A stretch of 7,709 bases of DNA from Bacteroidales bacterium (GTDB lineage: Bacteria; Bacteroidota; Bacteroidia; Bacteroidales; WCHB1-69): the NCBI GenBank assembly GCA_031254735.1, contig JAIRTU010000114.1, forward strand, positions 1-7,709, written 5' to 3'. The notes below the pieces were generated by a model. The model saw nothing but the letters and a program-made list of their open reading frames with translations, did not search any database and was not told where the DNA came from. Positions 1 through 6,544 of this stretch are shown here, one piece after another. Within the stretch, counting starts at the first letter, position 1. Every line of letters begins with the position of its first letter. A program made the position numbers and the translations under genes.

Positions 1-2
1 TA

Positions 3-68
3 AATCATAATACATACTTTGGCAATGTGCAAAGCGAGGTGAAAATGAATGATTTGTTTGTGTTTTAA
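3..68 (+). CDS. possible 3' end of an upstream gene (partial)
   Basis: One plus-strand frame is open from the window edge to a TAA at 66-68, giving a 21-residue tail that ends in DLFVF. The other two plus frames are closed at once by TAA at positions 1-3 and 8-10. A strong hairpin follows the stop directly, as expected at a gene end. The evidence is thin: 21 open codons can occur by chance, and one minus-strand frame is also open over the same bases. The product cannot be identified. If real, this gene converges on the epimerase gene at 173-1243. Confidence 0.3.
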   Translation, partial: NHNTYFGNVQSEVKMNDLFVF

Positions 69-115
69 TTTGGCTGTAACTGTGCAAAAATATATAGTTA
101 CAGCCAAAACAAAAC
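62..115. terminator. strong hairpin between convergent gene ends; possible terminator
   Basis: Arms TTTGGCTGTAACT (69-81) and AGTTACAGCCAAA (96-108) are perfectly complementary over 13 bp. After a 2x2 mismatch, GTTTT (62-66) pairs with AAAAC (111-115). In plus-strand RNA the stem can extend inward through G82-U95, U83-A94 and G84-U93, leaving an 8-nt loop. The hairpin lies 58 bp beyond the stop of the minus-strand epimerase gene and just after the possible plus-strand stop at 66-68. A bidirectional terminator is the natural reading. However, neither strand has a run of T after the stem, so a classical intrinsic terminator is not proven. Confidence 0.5.
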
Positions 116-172
116 GACAGCAAAACGCATGGAAAACAGTCGAGATATGGAGAAATGCGGCAAGTAAACAGA

Positions 173-1243
173 TTAAATAAGTTGTAACAGCTGCTCAACA
201 ATTATGCTTCCTGCATTTCCGTTGCCGTATAATTTCTTTGAAAAATCGACCGAGACCGTGTTTCTGCTTTGGAATGCGGCAATGATATTGTCGGCATTTG
301 TTCCGACCGGACATGCACCGTTCGATTTCACCAATTCTATCCATTCGGTTTCGTTGCGTAAGACCAGACATTTTTTTCGTGCAAAATACGATTCTTTTTG
401 CAGTCCGCCGCTGTCGGTCATAACTGTTTCGCAGTGTTTCAGCAGATAAAGCATTTCAAAATAGCTTACAGGATCGATAAATTTTATATTTGAAGTTTCA
501 ATATTGTAGTGGTATTCTTTCAATTTGGCTTTGGTTTTTGGGTGTACGGGCAAAACAACCGAAATTTCGTTTGAAATGGTTTCAAGTGCTTGAACGATAG
601 ACAATAAATTGTCTTTATATTCGGTGTTTTCCATGCGGTGGATTGTACACAAAACAAACCTGTCATCAACAGAAATATCGGGTTTCTTGGCGTAGGCACT
701 GTAATATGAAAAAGCGTCAAGCATCACATCTCCGCAATTGTTAATGAGGCAGTTCATCGAATCGAACCCTTCTTTTTTCAAGTTGTCAACGGCAGATTGG
801 GTTGGACAGAAAAGAATATCGCTGATTCTGTCGGTAATAATTCGGTTTATCTCTTCGGGCATGGCACTGTTGTAAGAGCGCAGTCCGGCTTCTACGTGAG
901 CCACTTTTATATGCATCTTTTTTGCCGCCAACACTCCTGCCAGAGTAGAATTTGTGTCTCCGTATACCAACACAAGGTTGGGATTTTCTTTCAGCAAAAC
1001 ATTTTCGATGGTTTCCAGCATTCTGCCTGTCATTGCACCATGGGGCAGATTGCTGATATTTAGATTATAATCATATTTCGGAATGTGCATTTGTTCAAAA
1101 AAGATTTCCGACATATTCCTGTCGAAATGTTGTCCGGTATGCACAATTATTTCCCGGATCGATTTCTCTTTTTTTATCGCACGGCTTACAACGGCAGCTT
1201 TGATAAATTGAGGTCGCGCCCCCACTATGGTGATGATCTTCAT
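173..1243 (-). CDS. wecB: non-hydrolysing UDP-N-acetylglucosamine 2-epimerase family (WecB/WbpI type)
   Basis: This cytoplasmic enzyme of 356 residues inverts C2 of a UDP-HexNAc sugar. WecB converts UDP-GlcNAc to UDP-ManNAc for surface polysaccharides. Motifs in order are GARPQFIKA (8-16, with R10 and K15), HTGQH (35-39), GDTNST (95-100, D96), HVEAGLRS (116-123, E118), PEEINR (129-134), HRMEN (202-206, H202), HPKT (234-237), DSGGLQKE (277-284) and RNETEW (296-301). These correspond to the family's UDP-binding and catalytic positions, and the length is normal. The GARPQFIKA start, the HTGQHFDRNMSEIFFEQ stretch and MTGRMLE recall the WbpI branch, which acts on UDP-2,3-diacetamido-glucuronate (EC 5.1.3.23), so the exact substrate is open. 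Its ATG overlaps the ligase stop in ATGA (1240-1243), suggesting translational coupling. Family assignment is secure; the symbol is less so. Confidence 0.93.
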   Translation of the reverse strand: MKIITIVGARPQFIKAAVVSRAIKKEKSIREIIVHTGQHFDRNMSEIFFEQMHIPKYDYNLNISNLPHGAMTGRMLETIENVLLKENPNLVLVYGDTNSTLAGVLAAKKMHIKVAHVEAGLRSYNSAMPEEINRIITDRISDILFCPTQSAVDNLKKEGFDSMNCLINNCGDVMLDAFSYYSAYAKKPDISVDDRFVLCTIHRMENTEYKDNLLSIVQALETISNEISVVLPVHPKTKAKLKEYHYNIETSNIKFIDPVSYFEMLYLLKHCETVMTDSGGLQKESYFARKKCLVLRNETEWIELVKSNGACPVGTNADNIIAAFQSRNTVSVDFSKKLYGNGNAGSIIVEQLLQLI

Positions 1244-2496
1244 TCTTGTTTTATGGTTTGTTGCGAAATATAATAAAGCAATGGGAAGAAAAAACAGAAA
1301 AACATAACGCCGGCTTGTTTTTCAAGCATCGACTCAACCAAAAAATTGATGCAGATAATCATTCCGAAGGCAAGAAAGAGTATATTTTTCTTTTTTGCTC
1401 CAACCCGAAACGGCAAAATCAAGATGAACAAAAAGCTCAATAATCCTGCAACGCCCAAGGTGGCAAATATTTGTAAATATTGATTGTGCGCATTATAATT
1501 TTCTTCGTATGGTATGGTATACCGGTTTGTTTTGTACTGTTTTTTCAGTTCGTCTTTCACATCGCCTGTTCCTACGCCCAAGGGCAAGTTTTTCATCGCC
1601 ACTTTAACGGCGGCATTCCATATTAAAATGCGGACATTGGCTTTTTCGGGATTGGATACCGAAAAACTTTCTTTGTCCAATTCTGCTATCGTGATTTGCA
1701 TGCGGTTGGCATCATGCGGGCGAAGGGCATAGATTCCGACAATGGCAATCCCCAAAAAGACAATGAAAATAAGGGTCTTGATATTTATTTTGTATTTGAT
1801 GATGATATAAATTCCGCAGGTGAAAATGATGCTGCAAAAAGTCAAAATTCCGGCTCTTGAATCCAATAAAATTATTTCCGAGAGAAACAAAACAATGCCA
1901 ATGTATCCGATTGTCTTTTCGTACCGTTTGAGTTTTTGTGTAAACATCAAGTAAGCGATAACGGCAAAAGAGAAACAATAATACATCGAAGCGTATGACG
2001 GATGATGAAACCATGAAGCGTTTGTATAATGAAAATGATAAAAACCGGGTGCTTTCATGTACAGAAACGATGAATGTGCCAGCGAAAGAACCACTGCCAC
2101 GATGTTGCCAAGCACAAACAGCCGCAACACGGTCAACATTCGTTTTCGGGTGAAATAATCGGCATTCCACGAAAAAATAATCAAAGGAAAAAGCAATAGA
2201 GGCAACTTTAAAAAAAGGTCGGTTTTTCCGAAGTCGAAATTGGAAGTATACAACATTCCAACAAGATACAGCACATATAAACCGATACACAACACACAGG
2301 GAAGCAGACATTGGTTGGTTTTTATCCGGTGAAATTTCTTGCGAAAGTTGCCTTCTGCAAGCCACGATATAAACAAAACGGCTAACAGCGCAGGAGTATA
2401 GTTGAAATACGCAAGGCTTGGCGTAGAAAAGGGTAGAACACCCGCAAAAATGCACAGCACGAAGTATTGTAAATTGAGATATGTCTTGTTATCCAC
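1240..2496 (-). CDS. O-antigen ligase / Wzy polymerase family membrane protein
   Basis: This is a polytopic inner-membrane protein with about ten or more hydrophobic segments. Numbered from the longest reading (426 residues, TTG at 2518-2520), landmarks are HHPSY (172-176), SRAG (221-224, R222), NVRILIW (296-301, R297), PLGVGTGD (313-320) and NAHNQYLQ (343-350, H345). The conserved Arg in the periplasmic loop, the GVGTGD turn and the AHN-Y histidine are hallmarks of the Wzy_C/WaaL family, which moves undecaprenyl-linked glycan to lipid A-core or polymerises it. Ligase and polymerase cannot be separated by sequence alone. There is no ATG near the 5' end, and an in-frame TAA lies a few codons upstream of 2520. 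The TTG at 2518-2520 sits inside a TATCTTTG promoter box, so I prefer the GTG at 2494-2496 (N-terminus MDNKTYLNLQYF); TTG at 2497-2499 is an alternative. It is the first gene of the operon with the epimerase. Confidence 0.87.
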   Translation of the reverse strand: MDNKTYLNLQYFVLCIFAGVLPFSTPSLAYFNYTPALLAVLFISWLAEGNFRKKFHRIKTNQCLLPCVLCIGLYVLYLVGMLYTSNFDFGKTDLFLKLPLLLFPLIIFSWNADYFTRKRMLTVLRLFVLGNIVAVVLSLAHSSFLYMKAPGFYHFHYTNASWFHHPSYASMYYCFSFAVIAYLMFTQKLKRYEKTIGYIGIVLFLSEIILLDSRAGILTFCSIIFTCGIYIIIKYKINIKTLIFIVFLGIAIVGIYALRPHDANRMQITIAELDKESFSVSNPEKANVRILIWNAAVKVAMKNLPLGVGTGDVKDELKKQYKTNRYTIPYEENYNAHNQYLQIFATLGVAGLLSFLFILILPFRVGAKKKNILFLAFGMIICINFLVESMLEKQAGVMFFCFFFPLLYYISQQTIKQE

Positions 2497-2517
2497 CAAT
2501 ATAAAATTTTTAATTTG

Positions 2518-2525
2518 CAAAGATA
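2518..2525 (-). promoter_or_regulatory. Bacteroidota -7 element of the ligase-epimerase operon
   Basis: The minus strand reads TATCTTTG, an exact TAnnTTTG match and the same octamer found before the TPR gene and before fic. Transcription would start a few bases downstream, around 2510-2514, leaving a short leader before the GTG at 2496. No good TTTG -33 element is seen 19-21 bp upstream; that position holds an A/G-rich stretch. The call rests on the -7 match and its position. Confidence 0.5.
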
Positions 2526-2615
2526 TAATTTATCGGGTTACTTTTTTCGTTTTTGCAAAAGAAAATAAGATTTCCTCGTTATATATTATATCAACACTTC
2601 AACGATTAAAAATGT

Positions 2616-2623
2616 TATCTTTG
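2616..2623 (+). promoter_or_regulatory. Bacteroidota -7 element of the TPR-mutY operon
   Basis: TATCTTTG, a full TAnnTTTG match, lies 25 bp before the ATG at 2649 and implies a leader of roughly 15-20 nt. A -33 TTTG is not evident; the region upstream holds only CTTC at 2597-2600 with non-ideal spacing. It is divergent from the ligase promoter about 90 bp away, so the two operons share one 150-bp control region. Confidence 0.6.
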
Positions 2624-2648
2624 TATTCATGGGTATTAGTATAATTAC

Positions 2649-5228
2649 ATGTCGAAATATTTATTTGTAACAGGTTTTTTGTTTTTTGTTTTTCTGCCGA
2701 AGGTATTGCATTCTCAACAATTAATATACGAGAGCAAGAAAGAGTTGGATTATTATTTTGATAAATCCGATGCCGCAAACGAGGCTGTTTTTGCTCTTTT
2801 GGGCGATAATCTTTCTGCGGGAGCGTATTTCAAATATCAATTGAGCGTGCAGACAGAAGTGTATAAGCAGCAAAACGGTTATTCTGTAAAGATAAAAACA
2901 GTTCGCAACGATGTGGTTTGCCGTTATCGGTATAAAGGATTTTTGTTGAATGATTTTATTGTGGCAGACAGGATAAGCGTTCAGGGGAATATTACAGGTT
3001 CGCAAACGTCTTTGTTGTATTTCGATATTAAAGAAAAAGAAATTTCTTCCTCAGATGTGATTTTGGATACGGTATTGCTGTCGGAGGGAGAATGGAGTTC
3101 TTTTCATTTTGCCGTTTCGGATATTCGGCTTTTTATGGGCGAAAAGGCAATTGTTCACCTGAAAGAGGGGTTGAAAAAGATAGATAATTTTTCTCGTTAC
3201 GACAGTTTGCATGCCGATTGGCAGATGAGAATGGCACAGATAGATTTATCCAATATCGATATGATACCGGTTTATCGGTTTCGGATAGACGATTTGGAAC
3301 AGGAATTGCTTCTTTACGACAAAAATGAATATGAGGTTTTGCTTGGGCGTTCGGGAAAAGACAATCAGGATTATTTGCACAAACGTTCCATTCTGTTCAA
3401 CAAAGTGGAAGAGTTGAAATTGGATTTGTCGAAAAAGATGGCAGAAATGGACGCACTGATGTATCGGGAGGGGAAACGCTTTGAAGAAGAGGGCGATTTT
3501 GAGAAAGCCATTTTTTATTATAACCGTGCTTTGGATTACAACCCTTCGCATTGCGAAGCCTTGGAAAAACTGAGCGAGATTTACATTCACAACAATCTGC
3601 ATCAGCAAAATCTGGAACTTTTTACGGGATTGAAAATGCGGGGTGCAGACATTGTTTGCGAATCGACATTGGCGAGCAGCGTTTGCGATTCGATGTGCAT
3701 GAAAGTAAGTTCGTTGATAGTAAAACGAAATTATTATGATGCGATGAAATTTTTAGACACGCTGGAACAGCTTCTTTTTCAAGTGTCGGACACTTCGTAT
3801 ATGCGGATATATCACAATCTGAAAAAACAGGCTCAAGAGGGGATTTATGATTCTTATTTTGAGGTAATCGGGCGATCGATACGGAACAATAAGTTGGAAT
3901 TGGGCAAAGAATATATTTACGGATTGTCGGATATTATGCGTCAGGGGGGAGACGAGCCATCGAAAAACGATAAATATATGCAGATGATGAATCGTTATCT
4001 TGCCTCTTACGGCGAAAAGGTGCGGCAGAATGCCGGAAACCGGAATTATGCTGCTGTTATTTCCGACAACGACAAGATGATAGTTTTTCTGGATTCCGTG
4101 TTGTATCCCTACGATAAAAAAATGTTTGAAGACAGCTATACGGCAAGTCATACGGCGGTTTATTTTGAAAAAAAGAAATATTCCGAGTTGGAAGCATCGG
4201 ATTATTACGCCACATATTCCCGGTATATTTCGGCAACAGATCGCTTGCCCGACAACATTGCAGATGCAACAGACGTTGCCAACAGTCCTCATCATTTGCT
4301 TGCAAAGGCTATTTTGCGGTGGAACAATACCCGCACCGATTTCTCGATTTTGGATACGCTGTGGGAATTTTATCAAACCGACAACCGGTATGTGTTTTCG
4401 TACGATACGATTGTTTTTCCGCAGGCAATTCGGATTGTTTCGGAAACCGTTTCCAAGATCAATCAACACGCTTGGGGAAACGAATTGCTGCAAGCAAATA
4501 CCTTGATCGGGAAGATAGAGCATATTGTTCCTTTTCTTCGTTTGCGGCAGACCGATTTTGTGTTGTTTCAGCGATACAATCAAACCAAAGAATTGGTGTA
4601 TCACCGGTTTACGCAGCAGGCAGAGTCGGAATACAATGCTCTTGTCGCTAAGGTAAAGCAGTTTGCGGAAGCAAAAGATTATATGTTGGCTTATGCTTTG
4701 CTCAAAAAAGGCAATGTGTTTTTGGAACAAACCGTTTACATGGCTCATGTCGACCGACTGACCGAGCAGGTGCGTATCCCCGCCGTTTTTCAGTATAAAA
4801 TGCTTATGGTGGAACAAAATTTGGCTTTGGGAGATTTTATTCAGGGGTTTATGCTTTATGAAGATGCGTATAATTATTTTGCAGAAAACAATATAAGTCA
4901 ATACGATTTGGTTTGCGACAGCTTGCCTGTTTTTATTAAAAGTCGAAACAAAAAAGAGTTTCTTCAATCGGCGATAGTCTATTATATGAATGAAAACAAG
5001 TATATGAACGCGTTAGATGTGATGTTTTACACGGTTGATTTGGGCTATTCCGACAAAGATTTACAGATGAAATTGGGGAAAAAGATGAAATCGGCAGCGT
5101 ATAGTTTGCATTCGTTGACCGAAAAATATACTTTTTCCCAAGCACATAAACCTTTTCTGGAAGGTTTTATCGGGAAGTCCAAAGCTTTTTGGTATCTCAA
5201 AGCCAATCAAAAGAAAGCCGAACAGTAA
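2649..5228 (+). CDS. secreted TPR-like repeat protein of unknown function
   Basis: I do not recognise a named family for this 859-residue protein. It opens with a signal peptide: a hydrophobic core at residues 4-20, then HSQQ near 21-24, giving probable cleavage around residues 22-24. Residues 25-250 look beta-rich and carry no known motif. A clear tetratricopeptide unit spans about 270-304 (EGKRFEEEGDFEKAIFYYNRAL within it). Further helical pairs with TPR-like spacing and many Tyr/Leu pairs follow, for example near 353-378, 655-690, 722-745 and 773-800. The C-terminus is basic (KANQKKAEQ). No gliding/Por C-terminal sorting domain, lipobox or transmembrane anchor is seen, so a periplasmic or envelope scaffold role is an inference. 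The start is supported by the promoter 25 bp upstream and by the signal peptide. Its TAA directly abuts the mutY ATG. Confidence 0.85.
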   Translation: MSKYLFVTGFLFFVFLPKVLHSQQLIYESKKELDYYFDKSDAANEAVFALLGDNLSAGAYFKYQLSVQTEVYKQQNGYSVKIKTVRNDVVCRYRYKGFLLNDFIVADRISVQGNITGSQTSLLYFDIKEKEISSSDVILDTVLLSEGEWSSFHFAVSDIRLFMGEKAIVHLKEGLKKIDNFSRYDSLHADWQMRMAQIDLSNIDMIPVYRFRIDDLEQELLLYDKNEYEVLLGRSGKDNQDYLHKRSILFNKVEELKLDLSKKMAEMDALMYREGKRFEEEGDFEKAIFYYNRALDYNPSHCEALEKLSEIYIHNNLHQQNLELFTGLKMRGADIVCESTLASSVCDSMCMKVSSLIVKRNYYDAMKFLDTLEQLLFQVSDTSYMRIYHNLKKQAQEGIYDSYFEVIGRSIRNNKLELGKEYIYGLSDIMRQGGDEPSKNDKYMQMMNRYLASYGEKVRQNAGNRNYAAVISDNDKMIVFLDSVLYPYDKKMFEDSYTASHTAVYFEKKKYSELEASDYYATYSRYISATDRLPDNIADATDVANSPHHLLAKAILRWNNTRTDFSILDTLWEFYQTDNRYVFSYDTIVFPQAIRIVSETVSKINQHAWGNELLQANTLIGKIEHIVPFLRLRQTDFVLFQRYNQTKELVYHRFTQQAESEYNALVAKVKQFAEAKDYMLAYALLKKGNVFLEQTVYMAHVDRLTEQVRIPAVFQYKMLMVEQNLALGDFIQGFMLYEDAYNYFAENNISQYDLVCDSLPVFIKSRNKKEFLQSAIVYYMNENKYMNALDVMFYTVDLGYSDKDLQMKLGKKMKSAAYSLHSLTEKYTFSQAHKPFLEGFIGKSKAFWYLKANQKKAEQ

Positions 5229-6275
5229 ATGCAAGTCGATAATTTTTCAACAATTTTGCTGCAATGGTACGAAAAGCATAAACGCGAACTTCCTTGGCGC
5301 GGCGAAAAAACACCGTATAAGATATGGATTTCCGAGATAATACTTCAACAGACACGTGTGGCGCAGGGGTGGGATTATTATGTGCGGTTTGTAGAGCGTT
5401 TCCCCTCGGTGAGCGAGTTGGCGTTGGCGTCGCAAGATGAGGTGTTGAAATATTGGCAAGGCTTGGGATATTATTCCAGAGCAAGAAATTTGCATGCGGG
5501 TGCGAAATATATTATGGAAAAACATCACGGTATTTTTCCTCAAAAACATGCAGATATTTTGCGGATAAAAGGGGTAGGGGAGTACACGGCGGCGGCGATT
5601 GCTTCTTTGGCATTCGGGTTGCCTTATCCGGCGGTTGACGGAAATGTGTTTCGTGTCTTGACGCGCATTTTCGGCATAGAAACCCCTGTCGACACCTCAA
5701 AAGGCAAGAAAGAGATCACGGCGCTGGCAAATCGGCTGATCGACAAGAAGAGGGCGGGGACGTTCAATCAGGCGATAATGGATTTTGGCTCTCTGCAATG
5801 CGTCCCCTCCAATCCCGATTGCGAAAAGTGTTGTTTTGCGGCAATTTGCTACGCCAAAGCAAACAACCGACAGGCTGCTTTGCCGTTCAAAAGACAAAAA
5901 ACAACGGTGAGGAATAGGTATTTCTACTATTTTTTTATTCAAGACAACGGCGATACTTTTCTGCAAAAACGAACGGAGAAAGACATTTGGCAAGGGTTGT
6001 ACGAGTTCCCGCTGATAGAAAGCGATACCGAGCTATTGGAAGAGGCGGTTTTCTCGCAACCTCTTTTTCTGAAATGGACAGACAAATGTCAATGGCGGAT
6101 AGAGGCGATTTCTTCGGTTTATAAACATCAATTAAGTCATCAGTTGATAGTGGCGAAATTCTTTACCCTCTCGGTGCGGACGGGAACGCTTTCTTTGGAT
6201 AAAAACAGCATTTCTTTACCGCTAAATACATTAAGCGATTATCCCGTTTCTCGTTTGATAGAAAAATTTTTATAA
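5229..6275 (+). CDS. mutY: A/G-specific adenine DNA glycosylase MutY
   Basis: MutY removes adenine mispaired with 8-oxoguanine and so prevents G:C to T:A mutations. The 348-residue protein has the full layout. LPWR is at 21-24. The catalytic glutamate E36 lies in ISEIILQQT. QGLGYYSRARNLH is at 77-89, and the helix-hairpin-helix is centred on IKGVGEYTA (113-121). The catalytic aspartate D137 lies in AVDGNVFRV. The [4Fe-4S] ligands C191-X6-C198-X2-C201-X5-C207 are complete. Y119 sits where endonuclease III has its lysine, as expected for a monofunctional glycosylase. The NUDIX-like C-terminal domain includes DIWQGLYEFPL (252-262), and LSH at 302-304 corresponds to the 8-oxoguanine-sensing FSH loop. 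Its ATG follows the TPR gene's TAA with no gap, suggesting translational coupling and transcription from the promoter near 2616. Confidence 0.97.
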   Translation: MQVDNFSTILLQWYEKHKRELPWRGEKTPYKIWISEIILQQTRVAQGWDYYVRFVERFPSVSELALASQDEVLKYWQGLGYYSRARNLHAGAKYIMEKHHGIFPQKHADILRIKGVGEYTAAAIASLAFGLPYPAVDGNVFRVLTRIFGIETPVDTSKGKKEITALANRLIDKKRAGTFNQAIMDFGSLQCVPSNPDCEKCCFAAICYAKANNRQAALPFKRQKTTVRNRYFYYFFIQDNGDTFLQKRTEKDIWQGLYEFPLIESDTELLEEAVFSQPLFLKWTDKCQWRIEAISSVYKHQLSHQLIVAKFFTLSVRTGTLSLDKNSISLPLNTLSDYPVSRLIEKFL

Positions 6276-6294
6276 TGGTCAATGGTTAATGACG
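6274..6294 (+). repeat. short tandem heptamers AATGGTC/AATGGTT/AATGACG
   Basis: Three degenerate 7-nt units run in tandem from the last bases of the mutY stop codon (AATGGTC, AATGGTT, AATGACG) and lead into the inverted-repeat element at 6298. The function is unknown, and a chance low-complexity stretch is possible. Confidence 0.3.
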
Positions 6295-6297
6295 CAA

Positions 6298-6401
6298 TTG
6301 TCTGAACTGTGATTTTTCAATAATTGTCAATTACACAATGATGAAACAAAAAAGCGCAATCTCAATAATCCCATGAATCCCAAAAATCATAGTTCAGACA
6401 A
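6298..6401. repeat. 104-bp element with 20-bp terminal inverted repeats and 9-nt periodic interior
   Basis: Left arm 6298-6317 (TTGTCTGAACTGTGATTTTT) and right arm 6382-6401 are reverse complements except at one position. There, G6309 faces T6390, which is a G-U pair in plus-strand RNA. The right half contains four successive 9-mers that each begin AATC, at 6358, 6367, 6376 and 6385. A smaller dyad, TAATTG-T-CAATTA, lies at 6321-6333. There is no room for a transposase. From memory, similar TCTGAACTRTGATT...-type repeats with GATT spacing are dispersed in Bacteroidota genomes; I could not verify this here. It starts 22 bp after the mutY stop and ends 17 bp before the fic -33 box, so it could also act as an RNA hairpin at the mutY 3' end, though no T-run follows. 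Confidence 0.75.
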
Positions 6402-6418
6402 GTAAAAAAAATAGTAAT

Positions 6419-6450
6419 CTTGTATTTCTGAAATAATTATGTTATCTTTG
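6419..6450 (+). promoter_or_regulatory. Bacteroidota-type promoter of the fic gene
   Basis: The -7 element TATCTTTG (6443-6450) is preceded by CTTG (6419-6422) with a 20-bp spacer, matching the TTTG-N19-21-TAnnTTTG consensus. It is the best-formed promoter in the window. Transcription starting near 6455 would leave a leader of about 90 nt before the ATG at 6545, carrying the palindrome at 6503-6517. Confidence 0.65.
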
Positions 6451-6502
6451 TGCCGTAATTTTTTAATTGTTGAACACAGAATATGACGACAATTGATGAG
6501 TG

Positions 6503-6517
6503 AACTTTGCGAAAGTT
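6503..6517. promoter_or_regulatory. 15-bp palindrome in the fic leader
   Basis: AACTTT-GCG-AAAGTT is a perfect inverted repeat with 6-bp arms and a 3-nt centre. It lies downstream of the predicted fic transcription start and 27 bp before the preferred start codon. It could be an operator for a dimeric regulator, possibly the Fic protein's own winged helix, or a small mRNA hairpin near the translation start. Neither role is demonstrated. Confidence 0.4.
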
Positions 6518-6544
6518 GAGTAAATGACACGAAAACAGGAAAAT

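Noticed and set aside
85..92. Minus-strand TATTTTTG matching TAnnTTTG inside the hairpin at 62-115
   Set aside because: It lies in the loop of the hairpin, its nearest TTTG is 17 bp upstream rather than 19-21, and no gene start is visible downstream within the window.
1712..2455. Long 247-codon minus-strand frame within the ligase gene
   Set aside because: It lies entirely inside the ligase in another frame, is rich in Cys, Phe and Ser typical of out-of-frame translation, and lacks any domain.
2402..2644. 80-codon plus-strand frame across the divergent promoter region
   Set aside because: It overlaps the ligase start and both promoter elements, and shows no motif.
3753..4967. 404-codon minus-strand frame opposite the TPR gene
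   Set aside because: It is antisense to a coherent gene with a signal peptide and promoter; its own translation shows no motif and is dominated by Ile, Phe, His and Cys, as expected of a shadow frame.
6298..6401. CRISPR-like array reading of the periodic AATC words
   Set aside because: The period is only 9 nt and the units share four bases; there are no repeat-spacer units of CRISPR size and no cas genes.
6298..6401. Insertion sequence
   Set aside because: The element has inverted ends but no transposase coding capacity and no convincing target-site duplication; it is at most a non-autonomous repeat.
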